A stretch of DNA of 64,000 nucleotides from Hirudinaria manillensis (Eukaryota; Annelida; Clitellata; Hirudinida; Hirudinidae), in the NCBI GenBank assembly GCA_034509925.1, contig CM067534.1, forward strand, positions 2,086,501-2,150,500. The letters are read 5' to 3'. The notes beneath the pieces are model-generated. The model worked only from the letters and a program-made list of their open reading frames with translations, was not told where the DNA came from and did not search any database. How positions within the stretch are numbered: position 1 is the first letter of the stretch; each line of letters begins with the position of its first letter. A program made the translations under genes and the position numbers. Positions 56,802 to 64,000 of the stretch are shown here, piece by piece.

Positions 56802-57473
56802 ACCAAGCTTATAGATATTCTTATTTTATAGAATTTTTAATTCATTTTTTAGTGAACTGAGAATCTATTGGATGAGTTTCAAGGCTTGACAACATCCCTT
56901 ACTGAATTTTTCGACAATTGATTAATCATTTTCTAAAAAGCTTTTGATTTAAATGCTTGAACACTTCACCATTTCCAAGAACCATAGTGTGCAAAATGTT
57001 GTAAATAGCCATAAATATGCAGCTTTCTTATAATGTAAGCATTTAGTGTTTCAGATTTTTAGAATATCTGCTTTTGCTGTGATTGCGTATGTAGCAAATT
57101 TGTTTTCACTAACTAAACTAATTTTGTTGGCATAAATACCTTAAAAACATTTTGTGATGCAGTTTCTGGATGAGTGTGCAAATACAACACTACCATATTT
57201 CTTGGTTTCTAACTCTTGCTCCAAAAAAAATCTAAGGATATTGTCCTGATTAGAGCCTATAGGTTCCTATTGGATCTTCAGACTTGTTGTCCACATTTTA
57301 ATCAACCATTTCTTTAATGCGTGGCTACACAACTCTTGGTAGTGCCATTGAACTATTGCAAACCTATTTGAGCTTTCATCAACAAGAAATCCTTCAATTT
57401 ATGTTTGGAATTAACCTCTATAAACATTTAAAAGCAATTCTGACGAACAATAAAACTGTCATAAATGTTGTCT
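56802..57473. other. Convergent 3' region of adducin and STK36
   Basis: The two genes end 673 bp apart facing each other. AT-rich; no lysine-rich exon that could supply the missing adducin tail was found. A short plus-strand frame (57317-57547) overlaps the STK36 last exon and has no support. Confidence 0.4.
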
Positions 57474-60400
57474 TTACTGGTCAAGTTCCTTCATCAAGAG
57501 GGGGATTTGTGCTTTCAGTGAAAAGACGGTGGGGTTTAGAGAATTGAGAGATGATCGGGATGTCCAAGAGGGGTTTGGTGATTGTTGACCTTTTAGACTT
57601 TCTTCCAAGCATATCAGTACTTTGTGGGCATTTTGTGCTATCATCTCCTGGATAGAAGACTAGGTAAATTTGTTTTGCCAATAGGAAGTTGAAAGTAACA
57701 TTACCTTCTTCAGTTCGGGATGTTCCACCAGTGTTCTCAAAGACAACATAGCACTTTCTTTGGCCATAATGTCCTCATCTGCATCAGATATAGTCTGAAG
57801 CAGTCTACAATTTTAGAATGATGTGCCATTGGAAAATTTGTGGATAAGAAACAAATTAATTTAAGAACCTGGCAACCACGTTATGCTCCAAGAGGGTTGG
57901 AATCATTTTAGGTGAATAGACAACTAGATTTCCCAAGGCAACTAAAATATATGTTAATCATAAATGTAAGTTGATATTGTCCTAGCAATGTTAAGATACC
58001 TGCTGCATTGCATTTAGTCTTCAGAAGTTGATCGTCAAGCAGTCTCAAGAGAATGGAGACTGATGGTTTTAGATCCAAATCCAACTTATCACTCCTTGTT
58101 TTGAAGGCAAGATTTCCAAACAGATAGCAAGCACTCTGAAATATAGATTAAAATATTTCTTGATGGATAGCAATCTTGATCAAGATACAGCTTAATCTCG
58201 CTTTTTAACCTTTCGAACTTGAGCCGATTTACTTTCTAAACAATTCAGGATCTTTTCCAATGTTCTGTTCCTAGATTAGAATAAACCAAGTTGATTCCCA
58301 TTTAATAAATAAAAAAAGGATTGGGAAAATAATTTAGTTTTTGACGGTTTAAAATTGGAAATTATATAAACTTAATTGCTATGATATGTATCTTGGAACT
58401 CTTGAATAACCATATTACTAAGTTCCAGAATACTTGATGAAGATTATGTTTCAATGCATTTAAATTTATATAACTTATATAAAAAATAATGAATGGATAA
58501 AGATAATATTATTAATGGATTGAAATGACTACTCTAATGATAGAAGCTGGATACGTGATGCAGACGAATGTTTAATGAAGTTTCCAAAGAAACTGCATGT
58601 CCTTGCTCTCACATATTCATCTGAATGGTCTAACAATTTGTCCATTGATGAAAAACCTGCTCAATTGATTTTCATCTTAATAATTCTTTCTGTATAATTG
58701 CTTAATTATTATGTCTAACTTTGAGAGATCTTGAAGACTTTGCTGATGATAGTTATGTATTTGAAAGAAGTTCTTAAAAGGTGACCACTGATTGAAAGCA
58801 GGTCACACAGAACAGAATTGTTGATAGGGTCCAAAAGGGTCTGACTCAGGTAATCCTGTACCTGAGATATAGTAATATATTTGTATCAATGAAAAAATCA
58901 TATTCGTTTTTGAAGTTTTGAATAAAATTATTTTCTCGAATGATGAGCATTTACTTAACACTTACTTACAGTAACTTACTTGTTCGTGCTCAGTAAGGGT
59001 ATCAGCAAATTCTGAAACAAAAGCTTCTGACGAAATGACTAGTCGTGCCAAAAGTCCAATCAGAAGATCAAGATTCTCTACAGGGAATTGACTGATGATG
59101 AGGAGGAGTTTTGTTGTGATGAACATATCTGAGTAGCACCTGCAATAATATTTTGTTTATATAGCTACTGACACACATCCATACAAGACTTTACTGTCAC
59201 CTGTAGATCATCTCCAGAGATATTTCATTTAATTCAACCACAAATGGAGAGCATAGCATTTGAACAACAGAAGTGACAATTTCTTGCATGATGTTGCACT
59301 TATCTTCACTGAAACACAATTTGTGTCAATCATAGTCAATGTATATAACCGCATCATGAAGAAAAAGTCACTACTTTGTAAAATAAGTTAAGAAGTCAAT
59401 GGAAAGGATTCTGGTGATGGATTGCAAAAAGTCAGAGTTAGCTTCAAGCATTTTGCTGCTGAGAGTAGGGCATTCCTAGTATACAAAAATTCTAGTATTG
59501 ATATTAAGTAAACACTACAAATAATAATAATAATAATAATAACAACTTTTTAGGAATTTGTAAGAAATACCTAAAAGATAAACCTTAAGAAAAATAATTG
59601 AAAACATTTGGAGTAAAATAGAGAGTCCTTCCTGTGATAAGAACTTCCATTGAGGAGTCGCTGAGTCAATTTGTTCTTCCAAGAAAATAGCAAGCTTCTC
59701 ACACATAATATCAAACAATCCCAGACCAACAATCTGACTACACATTTCCATTGCATCCCTTTCACGTTTGTTCTGTATTATTTTAAAATTGTTAAACAAA
59801 ACAATTCACACTCAAACAAATTTTGAGTTTGTTAACCAAAAGTGTATGCAGTAACAGAGAAGAAAGGCCATCAAACCATCCAAAAGGAATGTCCATGTCC
59901 ACCTGGAAAACAATGGAAAACTTGTAATAGTACATGAAATGACTCCAATTCATTCTCATTAGTTGTGAAAGAATTACTTTAGGCAAGAAAATCCATATCT
60001 GAGTAATTATTATTCACTATAAGGTAAGTTAAACTTTAGAAAAACCTGGTGAAATTTATTGAAGCATTCTATTGAAACAGAGATGAGACTTCCAATATCA
60101 TCACAGAAGAAATTTTTCTGGCATTTGCACAGGATGTGAGACAATGCCAACTGTTTAAAAATGTCAGACTTAAGATGATTCAAAGTGTTTCCCTCAGGCA
60201 CCTTACCTTGACTATGACATTTGGATTGTTGATCATTCTTAACATTAAAAATTTCTCCTCTGATATAACCCTATGATGCATGAATATCAATAAAGAAACA
60301 ATAACAACATAATTAAATCAAATTCTAAATTTGAATTGAACCCACACTCTAGGGATGATAGGAGATTTGAACATCAAAACCATCAACAAAAGGGCCACTT

Positions 60401-63400
60401 GCTCTGAACAGTCATTCTAATAATACAAGATACAAGAATATTTCTGTCTAACTCAACTATAATCATTTGAAAATATGTGAAATGTGTTATAATATGGCTT
60501 TGTCTGACCTGGGCCATTGGATGCATTTCAACCTCCTTATCCAACATATCAATCAAAATCTTTATTATGTCTTCTCGGCTTGTTATTAGAGAAGATAATT
60601 TTTCATTGTAAGAAGCAAGTTGCAAAATCTGTTTGAGAGAAAATGTTGAGTATAAGTTAAATAATCTAAACATCATTATTAAAAGGACTGGTCGTTATTA
60701 ATGAGTTAGGAATGATTATTACTAAAAGGATATAACTAAAAAAGGCTATGACACCTTAATGGCAGAAAACTGTGTAAGTGAACTTTCAAGGCAGGAAAAC
60801 AAATAATCCAAGAGAGATTCATTGCTGGAAATACACTGTAATAAGGAATTCTTAAACAAAGATAGAGAAGGATGATGAGCCAGTGAAGATATTAGATTTA
60901 AAAGCTTGCATTCTTTATGATCTGAAAAAAAAAATGAATTGTTAACATTACAAATAAAAATTTAATGTTGCAACATCCATAATTTTCTAAAATTTATAAA
61001 ACCTCGATTAAAATTTACAATACAGTAAAACATGCCTATATGGACAGCTAGATTTTGCACAAAAAAGTGTGCCTGTGGACAGGTTACTCATTTTATTGGA
61101 TGTCCATATTAAACTAAAATTAGTTTCTAGAAAAAATGGCCCAAAGGACAGGTTTTACTCTATTCTTGGGTAACCCAATTCAAAGGTTTACTGTATAACA
61201 AAAAAATTATTTCCAATTCCTCAACCTGTGGGACATTTATGCCTAACAAGAAAAACTTTTAAAAGTGAGTTGGAAGATGATGCCATCTCCATGACCATGC
61301 TTGCATCTTCAACAAATATTTGCTTCAAGATATCAGCACAGGTGTGCAGACATTGCATCTGATAATAACACTTTCATTATCACTATTAATCACAAGTTAT
61401 TAAATCTTCAATATTATATAAAGTTTTTATAAGTTATTATTCCAGCAATTAAGTAGTTAAGTAGAACAATTAGTTGAGCAAAGACTATTTATGAAAAAAA
61501 TCCTGAATTTATTTATATTTAATTTAAAACATTGAAAAATATAAACCAAATCCATAGTAACACGTTGGTTGTCATCTCCAATGACTCTACTTTGAGTTGA
61601 AAACAATTCCATGTGACAATCAAAATATATTGATATTTCTTTTAATATTTCCCGAAACCTTGAAAATATTTCATTTTATTCAAAACAAATGATTCACAAT
61701 GAATAGTAATTATGGATAATATTTGCATTATCACTAACTATTCAGATATTTTTTAATATTTTGTAATCAGCACTAAAATTATATGGATGATCCATGCATA
61801 CCATTACAATCACAAAAGCTTCTGTAAATAATGTTGACAAATTTCAAGTTCTAGCTCAGAACTTTACTACCAGGTATATTAGTGATGTTCATAGAGGACA
61901 GAATGAGGAACTATGTTATCCTTCTCATTCAGTTTATTTCCATAAGCATCCGTGGTTAAAACTTCCACTTTGTTGCAATTTATCTAGGTATTCAATTCCT
62001 AGCCATTTTTAAACAATGACACAACTACATATGACTACATAAATAACTAAATCAATTGATATGAAACTTAAATTTGGTGACAATTATTGTAAATTGGTGC
62101 AACAAATCTGCTCACATTTCTTGAGTGCCAACTTCCTTCATATTGACCTGTGTAAACAATTTGAAATAAGTGTCTATTAGTGATGTTAATTCATTGAAAT
62201 GTCCTTGTGTCTAAAAGGAAAAAAATCTGTTTAATAGAAAATCAGTCTGATTTATTTGTTAATACTTTACAACATTTTGGTAAGAATGAGAAATTTCTTT
62301 AAGCAGAGTTGCCATGAGACCAGTTTCTTGAATGAAGGCAATAACATCATCCAAATGGCTAAGGACAATTGAGATTGAGTTAGTGAGTTCATGTTTAACC
62401 ATCACCTTTTAAGTCAATAGTATCATACCCGGATGCTTCTTTTAAAACTTTCGACATAATTTTTCCAATAACATCCAATCCTTCTTTTGTTTCATTTAGC
62501 TTGTTCTTTATTTTAATTTTTGTGGATTCATCTTTCATCAATGGAAGGATTTCAATACTTTCAGTTTTAGCCATAACTTCCAAGAAATGTTCATCCTGAA
62601 AACAAATACAAGTTATTTGCAATTGTGAAAGAGCTCTTGCTGGAGCTCAATGTGCAGCAACTTTAACTTGAAAATTGGCTTTTTGCATGATTCTATTCAA
62701 ATGGAGATAAGATTTTTATGTAATTCAATTGCTTATCCCAAAATCACAAACTTTTTCTAATATGTCCAAATTTTTAACCCCGTTTTCAGCCCAGGCTTCT
62801 AATTTGGCTTTCCTCTATTATAAAAATAAGTTATAATTACATAAAGTTTTACAAACAGGTTTATTAGTGAATGATTTCAAACCCTTGCAGCACCAAGTAA
62901 CTTGGAAGGACCCTGTCGGACCACTGTTTTCATCTTCACTTGTTTTTCTTTCTCAATGATCATGGAAGCAGTTGGACTACTTGTGAGAGGACACTTCAAA
63001 CTCATTTCAAGTTGGTGTGCAACTGTAGAAACTGGAATGCTATAACAATAATTGTATACATTAAAAAATATTAATTTTTTCACCTCCAACATCATCTCTG
63101 ACAAATGAATGATGAAGAAGTGCAGGCCATGACAGTCTCTTCTGGGGGTCTTTAATAAGCAAACCATTTAAAAAGTCTTTCATTGAGTCAGGCATGTCAA
63201 CTGGCCATTTAACATTTTGTCTTGTGATTTGAGGTATCAACTGGAAGATGCTCGTTGCATAAAATGGAGGATGACCAGTGAAACATTCAAATAAAATGCA
63301 TCCAAGAGCCCTGTTGAAAATTAATGACACAGATTAACAAGATGTAATAAAAAGATTTCGAAATGCAAGTGAAAATGACAAAAAATCTACAGGAAATATA

Positions 63401-64000
63401 CCAGAGATCTGCTGTATGATCATAAGGCTTTTCATCAATGAGTTCTGGAGCCATATAAAGTGGTGTGCCCTAAAAAATGAGAAATATGAATCCCTATATT
63501 ATATGGACATCACAAAAATCTGAAATATTATTTACAAATTAAATTTACCTTGATAGAGGTTAAAACTAAAGTGTCTGAACTCATAGCTCTGGCAAACCCA
63601 AAATCACACAATTTCACACCATCTTTAGCTAACAAAATATTTTGAGGTTTCATGTCCCTGTGCAAAATTCTGTGAGAATGAAGATAGTGCAAGGCTAAAA
63701 CAAGCTGCACAGCTATTTGATGGACCTAACAAATTAAAATTATTAGATTTATCCTATGACAATTATTCTGATTTAAGCAACTTACAACATCGTAGGAAAG
63801 TTTCTTGTCATTCTCAAGGATCTGGAATAATTCGCCTTCCGCATAATCGGTCACAACTACAAATTCCTTACTGGTCTCAAAACTGTCAATCATTTCAATA
63901 ATATGAGAATGACGAACATTACGCATTATTTCAATTTCCCGTTTTAAATTTTTTAACTCTTTCTCTTTTTTCCCGATTTTGGGAATGAATTTTAAAGCCA
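57474..64000 (-). CDS. STK36: Fused-type serine/threonine kinase STK36 (5' end outside window)
   Basis: STK36/Fused acts in ciliary construction and, in some animals, in Hedgehog signalling. The window edge cuts the first exon after the catalytic Lys ([18 protein letters not shown]). The kinase is complete downstream: [18 protein letters not shown] (about 63800-63930), [18 protein letters not shown] and [20 protein letters not shown] (63552-63725), [20 protein letters not shown] (about 63400-63470), [20 protein letters not shown] and [17 protein letters not shown] (about 63080-63310). HRD, DFG and APE are intact, and the wording is nearly that of human STK36. A long C-terminal region of helical repeats (ARM/HEAT-like) follows in many small exons from about 63000 to 57474, as in animal STK36. 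The last exon 57474-57659 reads [20 protein letters not shown] to LLMKELDQ and a TAA at 57474-57476. Middle exons were not all phased. Confidence 0.93.
59518..59541. repeat. (AAT)n microsatellite
   Basis: About eight AAT units in an STK36 intron. Confidence 0.85.
61023..61193. mobile_element. 171-bp MITE, pogo/Tc1-like
   Basis: Lies in an STK36 intron. It starts CAGTAAAACATGCC and ends GGTTTACTG, an inverted pair (CAGTAAAAC / CAGTAAACC), and is flanked by TA on both sides (61021-61022 and 61194-61195), the target of Tc1/mariner/pogo elements. An internal word GGACAGGTTTTACTC (from about 61147) repeats the terminal sequence inverted. It has no coding capacity. Confidence 0.6.

Overview
The window is a gene-dense piece of nuclear DNA from an invertebrate animal. 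It is AT-rich, with many short GT-AG introns (mostly about 50-250 nt) and genes packed on both strands. An animal is indicated by a delta-type protocadherin, a Fused/STK36 kinase with its long C-terminal region, adducin, HMGA, ELL and a PTIP (PAXIP1) gene. I cannot fix the phylum. Compact introns plus a seven-repeat protocadherin fit a compact lophotrochozoan, lower deuterostome or similar lineage better than a vertebrate.

Layout, left to right: a possible 3' end of a PTIP-like gene (1-86, +) and a PTIP-like gene carrying BRCT3-BRCT4 only (147-2241, +); an LRRC74-type leucine-rich-repeat gene (2465-6557, -) with a hAT remnant in an intron; a 101-residue three-hook HMGA gene (7875-9062, -); GCN2/EIF2AK4 (10325-17757, +), tail to tail with an unrecognised coiled-coil protein (17788-18321, -); mitochondrial DECR1 (20167-21886, +); ELL (22408-24619, -); TBP (25991-27512, -); a ZDHHC3/7 palmitoyltransferase (28489-29753, +); a transposon graveyard (about 30.3-33.8 kb); a delta-1-like protocadherin (33838-38191, -); a long intergenic stretch with two unassigned ORFs; DTD1 (42833-45209, -) with a pogo/Tigger remnant in its last intron; LENG8 (46959-49849, -); a LINE interrupted by an 863-bp non-autonomous hAT element with intact ends (50.9-52.9 kb); a tail-less adducin (53840-56801, +); and STK36 (57474 to beyond 64000, -), truncated by the window edge.

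The genes do not form one pathway. Several are nuclear or transcriptional (PTIP, HMGA, ELL, TBP, LENG8), two are linked to translation (GCN2, DTD1), one to mitochondrial fatty-acid oxidation (DECR1), and others to the membrane, adhesion or cytoskeleton (ZDHHC, protocadherin, adducin). This looks like an ordinary syntenic block, not a functional cluster. The most notable points are the nested hAT element with 8-bp target duplications, the apparent partial tandem copy of PTIP lacking the last BRCT pair, and an adducin that ends where its regulatory tail should start. I found no evidence for a wholly new system. Splice sites were read by eye, so exon ends may be off by a few bases.
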